Origin: Chloroflexota bacterium | GTDB lineage: Bacteria; Chloroflexota; Limnocylindria; Limnocylindrales; CSP1-4 | DNA: 33,041 nucleotides | Direction: 5' to 3' | Assembly: GCA_003171255.1 (NCBI GenBank) | Contig: PMYK01000055.1 | Coordinates: forward strand, 1 to 33,041 | Part shown: piece after piece, positions 10,401 through 18,824 of the stretch | How the letters are laid out: every line of letters begins with the position of its first letter | Numbering within the stretch: position 1 is the stretch's first letter | Notes under the pieces: generated by a model | The model's input: only the letters and a program-made list of their open reading frames with translations | The model's database searches: none | What the model was told of the DNA's origin: nothing | Made by a program: the position numbers and the translations under genes

Positions 10401-11363
10401 ATGCGTGCACGAGTCCTGTCATTGCTGGCGGTAGCCGTCCTGGTGGCGGCCGCCTGCAGCTCGAGCTCAGGGACGGCGGCTCCGACGACCGCCAAGACGA
10501 TCAAGATCGGCATGGCCAATCTGACCCTCTGCTGCGCGTACTTCATCGGCATGTCGAATGCCGTCCAGGACGAAGCCAAGAACTACTCGAATGTTCAGAT
10601 CATCGCCACCGATGGCGGCGGCGACGTCGCCAAGCTCACGTCTGACATCGAAGACCTGATCTCGAAGAAGGTCGACGGGATCATCATCAGCGGCGGACCG
10701 ATCGAGGCCGCACCCGCAGCCCTCGACGACATCAAAAAGGCCGGCATTCCGGTCGTCATGGTCGACCGCAAGCTAAAGGGCGGCGACTACACCAGCTGGA
10801 TCGGCCCAGACAACTATGCGATTGGACAGGAAGTCGGCGACTTCCTCAAGACCAAGCTCAACGGCACGGGCAAGCTGGCCGTGATCCGTGGTGGCCCAGC
10901 CGACAACAGCATCGGCTCCGACCGGACGAGCGGCCTCCACAGCAAGCTCGACGGAACGGGCATCACAATTGTCACCTACTCCGACTGGGGTAGCTGGAGC
11001 ACGGACGGCGGCAAGAAGGCCATGGAAGACCTCCTGGCCGCGAACCCCGATCTCTCCGCCGTCTTCTGCGAGAACGACTCCATGTGCCTCGGCGCCCAGT
11101 CGGCAATTGCCGATGCCGGCAAGTCGAGCTCGATCGTCGTCGCCGCTGTCGATGGCCAGAAGGAAGCCCTCAAGGAAATCCTCGATGGGACCAACTACGT
11201 GGCCACGGGCCGGAACAACGCCGATCAGATCGGCCGCGCCGGCCTCAACCGAATGATGGGGATCCTTGCCGGTGGCTCTGTGCCGCATGACACGGTTCTG
11301 CCCTCGCCGCTGATCACCAAGGACAACGCGGTCAAGTTCTACGACGCGAACAGCACCTTCTAG
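10401..11363 (+). CDS. Sugar ABC transporter substrate-binding lipoprotein (RbsB type)
   Basis: Lipobox LVAAAC, IKIGMANL, KVDGIIISGGPIEAAPAALDDIKKAGIPVVMVD, periplasmic-binding fold pattern; AGGAGAG SD. Confidence 0.9.
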   Translation: MRARVLSLLAVAVLVAAACSSSSGTAAPTTAKTIKIGMANLTLCCAYFIGMSNAVQDEAKNYSNVQIIATDGGGDVAKLTSDIEDLISKKVDGIIISGGPIEAAPAALDDIKKAGIPVVMVDRKLKGGDYTSWIGPDNYAIGQEVGDFLKTKLNGTGKLAVIRGGPADNSIGSDRTSGLHSKLDGTGITIVTYSDWGSWSTDGGKKAMEDLLAANPDLSAVFCENDSMCLGAQSAIADAGKSSSIVVAAVDGQKEALKEILDGTNYVATGRNNADQIGRAGLNRMMGILAGGSVPHDTVLPSPLITKDNAVKFYDANSTF

Positions 11364-11384
11364 GTTCGAACTCCTTATCTCCTC

Positions 11385-11416
11385 GGACGGCGGGTGCACG
11401 TGGGCACCCGCCGTCC
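11385..11416 (+). terminator. Strong hairpin after the substrate-binding protein gene (partial terminator or mRNA stabiliser)
   Basis: GGACGGCGGGTGC-acgtgg-GCACCCGCCGTCC: 13-bp perfect stem, 6-nt loop, no U-tract. Confidence 0.5.
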
Positions 11417-11478
11417 AGATTCGTCGATGGATTGGGCCAGCTGCGCTGGGCCGCAAGCTTTCACGGAGAAGCCAGTCA

Positions 11479-12135
11479 ATGAACAGCCACCAGAGCGCTG
11501 GTCCCGTCAGCCGCCCTGCCATCCCCCCGGCCATCTCGCAGGGGCGTGTCATCGCTATAGGACGTCATCTGGATATCGCCTCGGTGCTCGCCATCGGCGA
11601 AGCGCTGGCCACGAGCGGGATCCACGCCTTCGAGCTCACGATGAACAGCGCCTCGGCCGTCGAGGCGATCGCGGCCCTGACCGCCAGGTTCGCGCCCGAG
11701 GAGCTGCTTGTCGGCGCAGGCACGGTGCTCGAAGAGTCCCAGGCTCAGGCGGCCGTCGACGCCGGGGCGCGGTTCCTCGTCATGCCCAACTTCGATCCAT
11801 GGATCGTCGGGTGGGCAGTGCGTCACGAGGTGCCCGTCTTCCCGGGCGCCTTCACACCAACCGAGATCCTCGCCGCGTGGCGGGTCGGTGCCAGCGCCGT
11901 GAAGCTCTTCCCGGCGTCGGCCGTGGGTCCGACCTTCCTGCGTGAGCTGCGGGGCCCATTGCCGCAGATACCACTCATCCCGACCGGCGGTGTGACCGTC
12001 GAGAATGCCCCGGCCTTCATTGCCGCCGGGGCCCTGGCCGTCGGCATGGGAAGCTGGCTGACCGGAGGAGGCGACCCGGCGGTCATCCGCGAGCGAGCAA
12101 GCGCTGTCGTTGCCGCCCTCGCGGTCTCCAGGTAG
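11479..12135 (+). CDS. KDPG/KDPGal-type aldolase (2-keto-3-deoxy-6-phosphogluconate aldolase family)
   Basis: AFELTMNS, LLVGAGTVLEESQAQAAVDAGARFLVMPNFD, PVFPGAFTPTEILAAWRVGASAVKLFPAS (Schiff-base Lys), PTGGVTVENAPAFIAAGALAVGMGSWL. Confidence 0.9.
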   Translation: MNSHQSAGPVSRPAIPPAISQGRVIAIGRHLDIASVLAIGEALATSGIHAFELTMNSASAVEAIAALTARFAPEELLVGAGTVLEESQAQAAVDAGARFLVMPNFDPWIVGWAVRHEVPVFPGAFTPTEILAAWRVGASAVKLFPASAVGPTFLRELRGPLPQIPLIPTGGVTVENAPAFIAAGALAVGMGSWLTGGGDPAVIRERASAVVAALAVSR

Positions 12136-12205
12136 GCAGCGCAGCCGAGACATCACTTGGGCGGTCCGCCGCGGAGCGTTCAAGAAGAGGAGAAGAGGCT
12201 TTCAG

Positions 12206-13189
12206 ATGAGCGACGTCGTGACGTTTGGCGAGGGCATGATCCGCCTCGCTCCGCCCTCAAATCGGCGGCTCGAGCAGACCACAACGCTCGAGATGACCGT
12301 GGGTGGCGCCGAGCTCAACGTCGCTTCCGGCGTCAGCCGACTGGGACTGACCAGCTCCTGGGTCTCTTCCTTGCCCGCGAACCCGCTCGGCCGAAGGGTC
12401 CGCAATCGAGCCCGTGAGTTCGGGGTCGACACCTCCCACGTCGTCTGGGACGAGGGCGGTCGAATGGGCATCTTCTTCGTCGAATACGGCTCTTCGCCCC
12501 GCGCCAGCAGCGTTCTGTATGACCGTGCCGCTTCGTCGTTCTGCGAGTTGAGAGGCGCGACGTTCGACTGGCCGGCCATCTTCGCCGGCGCGCGCGCCTA
12601 TCACACGACAGGCATTACGACCGCCCTCGGCGAGCCGACCGCCGAGCAGGTGGCCGCCAGTCTTGCCGCAGCGCGTGGCGCCGGGCTGGTCACCAGCTAC
12701 GACCTCAACTATCGTAAGAAGCTGTGGAGCCCCGACAAGTCGAGGGCGATCCAGGAGCCGCTCATGGCCCTGGTCGACGTGCTGATCACGACGGAGGAAG
12801 ACGCCGAAGTCGTGTTCGGGATCAGTGGCACGGACTACCGCGAGGTGGCCCGGAAGCTGGCGGACCGTTTCGGCTTCAAGGTCGTCACCATCACGATCCG
12901 GGGCGACCTATCGGTCCTGCACAACACCTGGACGGCCATCGCCTACGCCGACGGCGCGATTGTCGACGACCGCGTCTACGACCTCGAACTCGTCGACCGG
13001 GTCGGCGGCGGCGATGCCTATGCCGCGGGCTTTCTGTACGGACTGCTCACCGGCGATGTCAGCCGTGGTGTCCGCTATGGGAACGCGTTCAGCGCCCTGA
13101 AGCAGGCCTCCTGGGACGACTTCAACTTCACCACTCTCGCGGAGGTGGAAGCGCAACTGGGCGGCGCGGGCTCTCGGATCGTCAGGTAG
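12206..13189 (+). CDS. kdgK: PfkB-family sugar kinase, probably 2-keto-3-deoxygluconate kinase
   Basis: FGEGMIRLAPP, VGGAELNVASGVSRLGL, DLNYRKKLWS, LITTEEDAEVVFGI, DRVGGGDAYAAGFLYGLL. AGAAGAGG SD before ATG 12206. Confidence 0.83.
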   Translation: MSDVVTFGEGMIRLAPPSNRRLEQTTTLEMTVGGAELNVASGVSRLGLTSSWVSSLPANPLGRRVRNRAREFGVDTSHVVWDEGGRMGIFFVEYGSSPRASSVLYDRAASSFCELRGATFDWPAIFAGARAYHTTGITTALGEPTAEQVAASLAAARGAGLVTSYDLNYRKKLWSPDKSRAIQEPLMALVDVLITTEEDAEVVFGISGTDYREVARKLADRFGFKVVTITIRGDLSVLHNTWTAIAYADGAIVDDRVYDLELVDRVGGGDAYAAGFLYGLLTGDVSRGVRYGNAFSALKQASWDDFNFTTLAEVEAQLGGAGSRIVR

Positions 13190-13235
13190 TCCACCACGTC
13201 GGGAGGAGCGAGTCGCCTCCCAACAGGAGGAACAC

Positions 13236-14117
13236 GTGCGCCTGATCTCGTTCCTGCTGAACAACGAAGCCAGGCTCGGGGTCGAAGCCGGCGGTCGCGC
13301 GCTGGCGGCGACGGAACTGCTCGACAGCGGTCCCCGGACCATGGCCGAACTTCTCGAGCGAGGAGCCGCGGGTCTCGCTGACCTCCGACACGCTGCCCAC
13401 CCGAGCCAGATCGAGGACCGTGGCATCCCGGTCGGGAAGCTGGCACTCCTGGCGCCGGTCCCGCGACCCGGCAAGGTGGTCGCGATAGCCCGGAACTACT
13501 CCGACCACGCCGCCGAGGAGGGGTTGGCCCCGCCATCCGAGCCGGCGATCTTCTCGAAGTGGTCGACCGCCGTGATCGGGTCCGGCGCCGAGATTCGCTG
13601 GGACCCGGAGCTGACATCGAAGGTGGACTACGAAGCCGAGCTGGCGGTAGTGATCGGCCGCCCGGCCAGGCACGTCTCCGTGGCCGAAGCGCTTGACTGC
13701 GTGCTCGGCTATACGTGTCTGAACGACGTCTCGGCTCGAGACCTGCAGTTCGGCGACGCGCAATGGATGCGCGGCAAGTCGCTCGACACCTTCTGCCCGA
13801 TGGGGCCCGTGCTCGTCACTGCGGACGAGCTCCCGGAGCCGGGTAACCTGGAGATCTCATGCCGGGTGAATGACGCCTTCGTGCAGGCGGCGCGCACCGC
13901 GGACATGTACTTCGGCGTGGCCGAGCTGATCGCCTACTGCTCTCGCTCCTTCACCCTGGAGCCGGGCGATGTGATCGCGACGGGGACGCCCGGCGGAGTT
14001 GGCCACAACCGCAAGCCACCTGTCTATTTGCGTGATGGGGACGAAGTGGTGGTCTCGATCGACGGCATCGGCGAGCTCGTCAACACCTGCCGCTTCGAAG
14101 GGCCCGACGCGGACTAG
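13236..14117 (+). CDS. Fumarylacetoacetate hydrolase family protein
   Basis: VVAIARNYSDHAAE, PAIFSKWSTAVIGSGAEI, VDYEAELAVVIGR, GYTCLNDVSARDLQ, GKSLDTFCPMGP, GDVIATGTPGGVG. Confidence 0.9.
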   Translation: MRLISFLLNNEARLGVEAGGRALAATELLDSGPRTMAELLERGAAGLADLRHAAHPSQIEDRGIPVGKLALLAPVPRPGKVVAIARNYSDHAAEEGLAPPSEPAIFSKWSTAVIGSGAEIRWDPELTSKVDYEAELAVVIGRPARHVSVAEALDCVLGYTCLNDVSARDLQFGDAQWMRGKSLDTFCPMGPVLVTADELPEPGNLEISCRVNDAFVQAARTADMYFGVAELIAYCSRSFTLEPGDVIATGTPGGVGHNRKPPVYLRDGDEVVVSIDGIGELVNTCRFEGPDAD

Positions 14118-14133
14118 CGAGGGGCAATAGAAA

Positions 14134-14163
14134 CGGGGCGGACGCCCGAAGACGCCCGCCCCG
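14134..14163. terminator. Bidirectional hairpin between convergent genes
   Basis: CGGGGCGGACG-cccgaaga-CGCCCGCCCCG, 11-bp stem with one mismatch, between the stops at 14117 and 14178. Confidence 0.55.
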
Positions 14164-14177
14164 CTGTTGGCTAGAGA

Positions 14178-16445
14178 CTAGCTGCCGTAGACCTGATATT
14201 CCCAGAGCGAGTAGCCGTAGGGCAGCGCCCGTACGGTGCCGTACATTCGAACGTATCGCCCGCTGCCGGAGACGGTCAGCGTCTGCACGCCGCCAGTCCC
14301 GGTCGTGGTCGAGTAGATCGAAGTCCAGTTCACCGCGTCGGGCGAGGTCTGGATCTGGAAGGACTTGCCGTAGGCCGCCTCCCAGTTCAAAACCACCTTG
14401 CTGATGGAGTGGGTCGCGCCGAGGTCGACGTAGATCGACTGCGGATCGCTGAAGGCGCTCGACCAGCGGGTGCCGGTGTTGCCGTCGACCGCGTTGGCGC
14501 AGGGCGAACCCGCGTTCTCGATCGACGAGCAGGTAACCGGATGGCCCTGCGAGAGAAGGGTGCCGGTCGGGGGCGTGGTCGCCGTCGGGGTCGGGGTCGG
14601 AGTCGGAGTCGGAGTCGGGCCGGGCGTGCCGTTGACGGCGAACTCCCAGAGCGAGTAGCCGTAGACCGTGCCACGGACCGTGCCGTTCATGCGGATGTAG
14701 CGGCCGGTCCCGGTGACGGCAAGCGACTGCGTGCCTCCGGTCCCCGTGGTGGTCGTGTAGATCGGAGTCCAGTTCGTGTTGTCGGTCGAGGTCTGGATCT
14801 GGAAGGACTTGCCGTAGGCCACCTCCCAGGTCAGCGTCACGTGGTTGATGTTGTAGGACTGGCCGAGGTCGATATCGATCCACTGCGGATCGCTGGCTGC
14901 CGACGACCAGCGGGTCCCGGCGTTGCCGTCAACTGCGCTGGCACAGGGCGTGCCCGCGTTCTCGATCGATGAGCAGGTGACAGGCTTGCCCAGCGCGATG
15001 TTGGTGCCAGTGCCGGTCGGGGCCGGGGTGGCGGTTGGGGTCGGAGTCGGGGGCGCGGTGGTCGGCGTGGGGGTCGGAGCCCGGGTTGGGCTCGGGGTCG
15101 GGCCGGGGCCACCGAGAGCAGACCACTGCATTTCAGCGGCTGCGCTGCAGTCGAATAGCTGCAGCTGTGTGCCGTTCACCGTCGACCCGGCTGGATCGTC
15201 GACACAGCGGCCGGAGTTCGGGTTCTTCCAGTTGCCGCCGGCCCACTGGTAGATCTGGGCAGCCGAGCCGTTGCAGTCGTAGACCTGGAGCTTGGTGCCG
15301 TTGGCCGTGCCGGCCGCAGCGGCGTCGAGGCACTTGCCGCCGGTGCGGAGCGTGCTGTCGGAGTAGCTGGTCCATGTCTGACCTGCTGCGCCGCAGCCGT
15401 CGATCACGACCGGCGTAGCGTTCGCGGTGTTGCCGCCGCTGTCTTCCATGCACTTGCCGGCGATGCCGGAGGTGATGGTGCCGGTGGCGACGGGCGTCGC
15501 GTATGTGCCCGAGATGGGACCCTTGTTGTAGACGGCGACGCTGTCGATGACCATCGCACCGCCGGAAACGGTTGCCGTCGTCGGTGTCGTGACGCCAGAG
15601 ACGCCGTTGGGGAAGCCGCCGCCCATGGCGAGGTCGTAGATGATGAAGAAGCTGTGGTCGACCGCCAAAGACCACGTCGTCGCGTCGACAGCTGTGGAGA
15701 GGAGGGTGAAGTAGTTATTGCCGTCGAGATACCAGCGGATCTGCTCGGGGTTGGTCGAGCGATCGATTTCGACCGCATAGCTATGTTGCCCGGTCTGGCA
15801 GCCGTTGCAGGCGACCGCGCCGCTGCCACGACCGCTGGTTTCGTTGCACGGGCCACCGGAGCCGACGCCGCAGTGAAGCGTGCCGTATGTGAGGCTCAGC
15901 CCGTTGATGTCCTCGAGGATGTCGATCTCACCTGAGGTCGGCCACGTGAGGCCCGAGCGCAGGGTCGAGCCGAGCATCCAGAACGCTGGCCAGTAGCCGA
16001 GACCGTTGGTGTTGTTGACGTTGGGTTGCTGGAGGATCGACTCCATGCGCACCACACCGCCGGCCGCCGCACCGAAGGTCGCGGGAGTCTCGATCCGGCC
16101 GGAGGTCCAGCCGGTGAGCGGGTTGGTTCCGGAATGCAGGGCCTTGAGCACGAGGTGCCCCGCGCCGTCCTGGTAGACGTTGGCCGTGCTATTGGTCATC
16201 GTCTCGATCTCGCCGGTGCCGAAGACGCCGGTGCCGGTGTCGTACTGCCAGTTGGCCGTGTTGACGCCCGTGTTGGCTGCGCCGGTGAAGTCGTCACTCC
16301 AGGTGGTGGTAAAGCCGGCGGGTGGCGCGCCTACTGCGGCCTGAACCTTCGCTGGCATCGAGACGACGCCGACCAGGGTGCCGACAAATCCCACCAGCAA
16401 GACGAGCGCAACCCTGCGCAAACGGAATGCAGCGCGTCCATCCAT
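14178..16445 (-). CDS. Secreted multidomain glycoside hydrolase: GH16 + ricin-type lectin (CBM13-like) + two F5/8-type-C (CBM32-like) domains with Pro/Thr linkers
   Basis: Signal peptide (VALVLLVGFVGTLVGVV...VQA), GH16 catalytic SGEIDILED, QxW repeats (QTWTSY, QIYQWAGG, EMQWSA), PTPTP linkers, two homologous GRWSSAxSDPQxIxxDLG...YGYSLWE domains. Confidence 0.88.
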   Translation of the reverse strand: MDGRAAFRLRRVALVLLVGFVGTLVGVVSMPAKVQAAVGAPPAGFTTTWSDDFTGAANTGVNTANWQYDTGTGVFGTGEIETMTNSTANVYQDGAGHLVLKALHSGTNPLTGWTSGRIETPATFGAAAGGVVRMESILQQPNVNNTNGLGYWPAFWMLGSTLRSGLTWPTSGEIDILEDINGLSLTYGTLHCGVGSGGPCNETSGRGSGAVACNGCQTGQHSYAVEIDRSTNPEQIRWYLDGNNYFTLLSTAVDATTWSLAVDHSFFIIYDLAMGGGFPNGVSGVTTPTTATVSGGAMVIDSVAVYNKGPISGTYATPVATGTITSGIAGKCMEDSGGNTANATPVVIDGCGAAGQTWTSYSDSTLRTGGKCLDAAAAGTANGTKLQVYDCNGSAAQIYQWAGGNWKNPNSGRCVDDPAGSTVNGTQLQLFDCSAAAEMQWSALGGPGPTPSPTRAPTPTPTTAPPTPTPTATPAPTGTGTNIALGKPVTCSSIENAGTPCASAVDGNAGTRWSSAASDPQWIDIDLGQSYNINHVTLTWEVAYGKSFQIQTSTDNTNWTPIYTTTTGTGGTQSLAVTGTGRYIRMNGTVRGTVYGYSLWEFAVNGTPGPTPTPTPTPTPTATTPPTGTLLSQGHPVTCSSIENAGSPCANAVDGNTGTRWSSAFSDPQSIYVDLGATHSISKVVLNWEAAYGKSFQIQTSPDAVNWTSIYSTTTGTGGVQTLTVSGSGRYVRMYGTVRALPYGYSLWEYQVYGS

Positions 16446-16708
16446 GAGCGTGAGTCCTCCTTCTCCAATCAGTCGGTCGCGAACTGCGGCGGCGCGCCGC
16501 CGAGACGAGTAATCCTGCCTTTTGTTGTCCGGCACCATAAATACGTCACGTTGCCCATTTCGGGCTCGTGACGCGCCGCTACCGGCGAGTCGCCTTTCGA
16601 GGGTCAGGTGAGAGCGTCGTTCGAGACTCGTTCGAGAGCTACGCTCGCTGCTCGAAGGTCCCTCGCCGAGGTTGCCGGCTGAGGCGAACAGATGAGTCGC
16701 CCATGACG

Positions 16709-16740
16709 GAACGGGCCCACCCGATGAGGTGAGCCCGTTC
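16709..16740 (-). terminator. Hairpin downstream of the VOC gene
   Basis: GAACGGGC-c-CACC-cgatga-GGTG-a-GCCCGTTC; 8+4 bp stem with one internal mismatch. Confidence 0.4.
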
Positions 16741-16818
16741 TGGAATCTCGAGATCGTGGCGCGACCAGGCGATCCGGCCGCGGAGTCGCCCGGTCCGGGC
16801 CTTGTCGGCCGCCGCCCT

Positions 16819-17586
16819 CTAGGTCGTCTTCAGCAGGCCGAAGGTCGCACCCTGCGGGTCGCTGAGGATCGCGAACCGACCGCCCGAGAAGTCCTGCGGG
16901 GCCAGTATCTCCGTGGCGCCGGCCTCGATCGCCTTGCGGAACGAGGCGTCGACGTCGCTGACGTTGAAGTAGACCATCCAGTAGCTGGGGACCTGGGCAG
17001 GCACCATCGGGTTCATCTCCATCGCGCCGGCGATGCTGTCGCCGCCCAGGAGGAACTCGGTGTAGGGCGGTTGCCCTTCGCCCATCTCGCTCCGCTTGGA
17101 TGCCCAGCCGAAGACAGCGGCGTAGAACGGGGCCGCCTTCTCGAGGCCGCGTGCGTTCAACTCAGCCCAGCCGAAGCTGCCCGGTACGTCCGTCCGGAAG
17201 CCGGGCATGGCCTTCGGCTGCCAAGCCGAGATGAATGCGCCTGATGGATCTTGAAGGACGGTCATGCGGCCTTGGTCGCCCACGTCCATCGTAGGAGCGA
17301 TGATCTTGCCGCCGGCTGCCAATACCTTCGCTGCCAGCGCATCGGCATCGCTCGTCCCGATGTAGATCATCCAGGCCGTCGGCGCCTCGGGCATCATCTT
17401 CGGTCCAATGCCGGCGACATCTTTGCCACCGATCTTGGCCAGCGCATACCCGCCGTACTGGGGGTCGGGATTGACCTCGACCTGCCAGCCGAAGAGCTTG
17501 GAGTAGAACTCGCGCGACGCCCCGGGATCGGAACTCGAGAGGTCAACCCATGCCGGCTTGTTGACCACGGCTGCAACGGCGTCCAT
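16819..17586 (-). CDS. Two-module VOC (glyoxalase/bleomycin-resistance fold) protein
   Basis: Two repeats: WVDLSSSDPGASREFYSKLFGW and WAELNARGLEKAAPFYAAVFGW, each followed by a DPxGAxF motif. ATG 17586 preferred to ORF start 17910. Confidence 0.85.
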   Translation of the reverse strand: MDAVAAVVNKPAWVDLSSSDPGASREFYSKLFGWQVEVNPDPQYGGYALAKIGGKDVAGIGPKMMPEAPTAWMIYIGTSDADALAAKVLAAGGKIIAPTMDVGDQGRMTVLQDPSGAFISAWQPKAMPGFRTDVPGSFGWAELNARGLEKAAPFYAAVFGWASKRSEMGEGQPPYTEFLLGGDSIAGAMEMNPMVPAQVPSYWMVYFNVSDVDASFRKAIEAGATEILAPQDFSGGRFAILSDPQGATFGLLKTT

Positions 17587-17909
17587 CTCGCATCTCCTAT
17601 GACCCTTGGTCGGCTGCTGAGTTTCACCCCAGTGAGCCCGGACCTGGGTCGGCATTCTGGCATCGCCCACGCGTGGCCCGACCGACGACGACCCTGTGTG
17701 CCGCCTGCCGCAATGGCGTTGCCGGCCACTCAGGGTTGCGATGCCAGCGCAGCGGTTTCCTTGGTTCCCTGGCGATGTTCGCGCAGGCGCGAGACCGGCG
17801 CGCCTCCCGGAACCGGACTCCATGACGCCGCGGGCCCGTCGTGGCAATGTAGGACCGACTGTCGGTCTGCCATTTTGGTTCGACTGAAGAGGTCTACAAA
17901 GGAGCATCA

Positions 17910-18824
17910 ATGGTCGCCATCATCGAGACCGAGAAGCTGACCAAGTCCTACGGCTCCCATCGGGGGATCGTCGATGTCGATCTGGTGGTGGAGCAGGGCG
18001 AGGTCTTCGGCTTTCTCGGCCCGAACGGCGCCGGCAAGACGACGACCATCCGGGTCCTGCTGGACCTGATCCGGCCGACCAGTGGCAAGGCTTCGGTCTT
18101 CGGCATCGAAACGACGGTCGACCCGGTCTCGATCCACAGGCGGATCGGCTACCTGCCCGGCGAGTTCACGCTCTACGACCGATTGACCGGCGGCGAGACG
18201 CTCGAGTACTTCGGCAACCTCCGCGGCGGCGTCGACACGGCCTACCAGGCGTCGCTGATCGAGCGGTTCGACCTCGACCCGTCGCGCAAGTTCAAGGAGT
18301 ACTCGAAGGGCAACAAGCAAAAGGTCGGCCTGGTCGCCGCCCTCCAGCACAAGCCAGAGCTGCTGGTCCTCGACGAACCCACGGCGGGCCTCGACCCGCT
18401 CGTCCAGCAGACGTTCTTTGCGGTTCTTCGCGAAGCAGTGGACGAGGGTCGAACGGTCTTTCTGTCGAGTCACGTGCTGTCCGAGGCCGAGAAGGCGTGT
18501 GACCGCGTCGGCATCATCCGCGACGGGCGCCTGGTGAAGGTGGACCGGGTCGACGCCCTGCGCGACCTGGCCGCCCACCAGGTCGAGCTGCGTTTCACCG
18601 GTCCCGTTCCGGCCGCCGAGTTCGAGGCGCTGCCCGGCGTGAGCAACGTCACGGCCGAGGACCACGTGCTGCGGATGCACGTCACGGGGCCGATCTCGCC
18701 GGTCGTCAAGGCCGCCGCCCGTTTTGACCTGGCGGACTTCGTGAGCCGTGAGCCAAGCCTCGAAGAGACGTTCCTGGCCGAATACGGCCACGACGCCGTG
18801 GAGGTCGCCAACCATGGCAATTGA
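17910..18824 (+). CDS. ABC transporter ATP-binding protein (ABC-2 type exporter)
   Basis: GFLGPNGAGKTTTIRVLLDLIRPTSG, YSKGNKQKVGLVAALQHKPELLVLDEPTAGLDPL, SSHVLSEAEKACDRVGIIRDG. Confidence 0.93.
   Translation: MVAIIETEKLTKSYGSHRGIVDVDLVVEQGEVFGFLGPNGAGKTTTIRVLLDLIRPTSGKASVFGIETTVDPVSIHRRIGYLPGEFTLYDRLTGGETLEYFGNLRGGVDTAYQASLIERFDLDPSRKFKEYSKGNKQKVGLVAALQHKPELLVLDEPTAGLDPLVQQTFFAVLREAVDEGRTVFLSSHVLSEAEKACDRVGIIRDGRLVKVDRVDALRDLAAHQVELRFTGPVPAAEFEALPGVSNVTAEDHVLRMHVTGPISPVVKAAARFDLADFVSREPSLEETFLAEYGHDAVEVANHGN

Noticed and set aside
14584-15110. GGAGTC/GGGGTC repeats as a possible regulatory or CRISPR-like array
   Set aside because: They encode Pro/Thr linkers in frame within the GH16 protein; there are no unique spacers.
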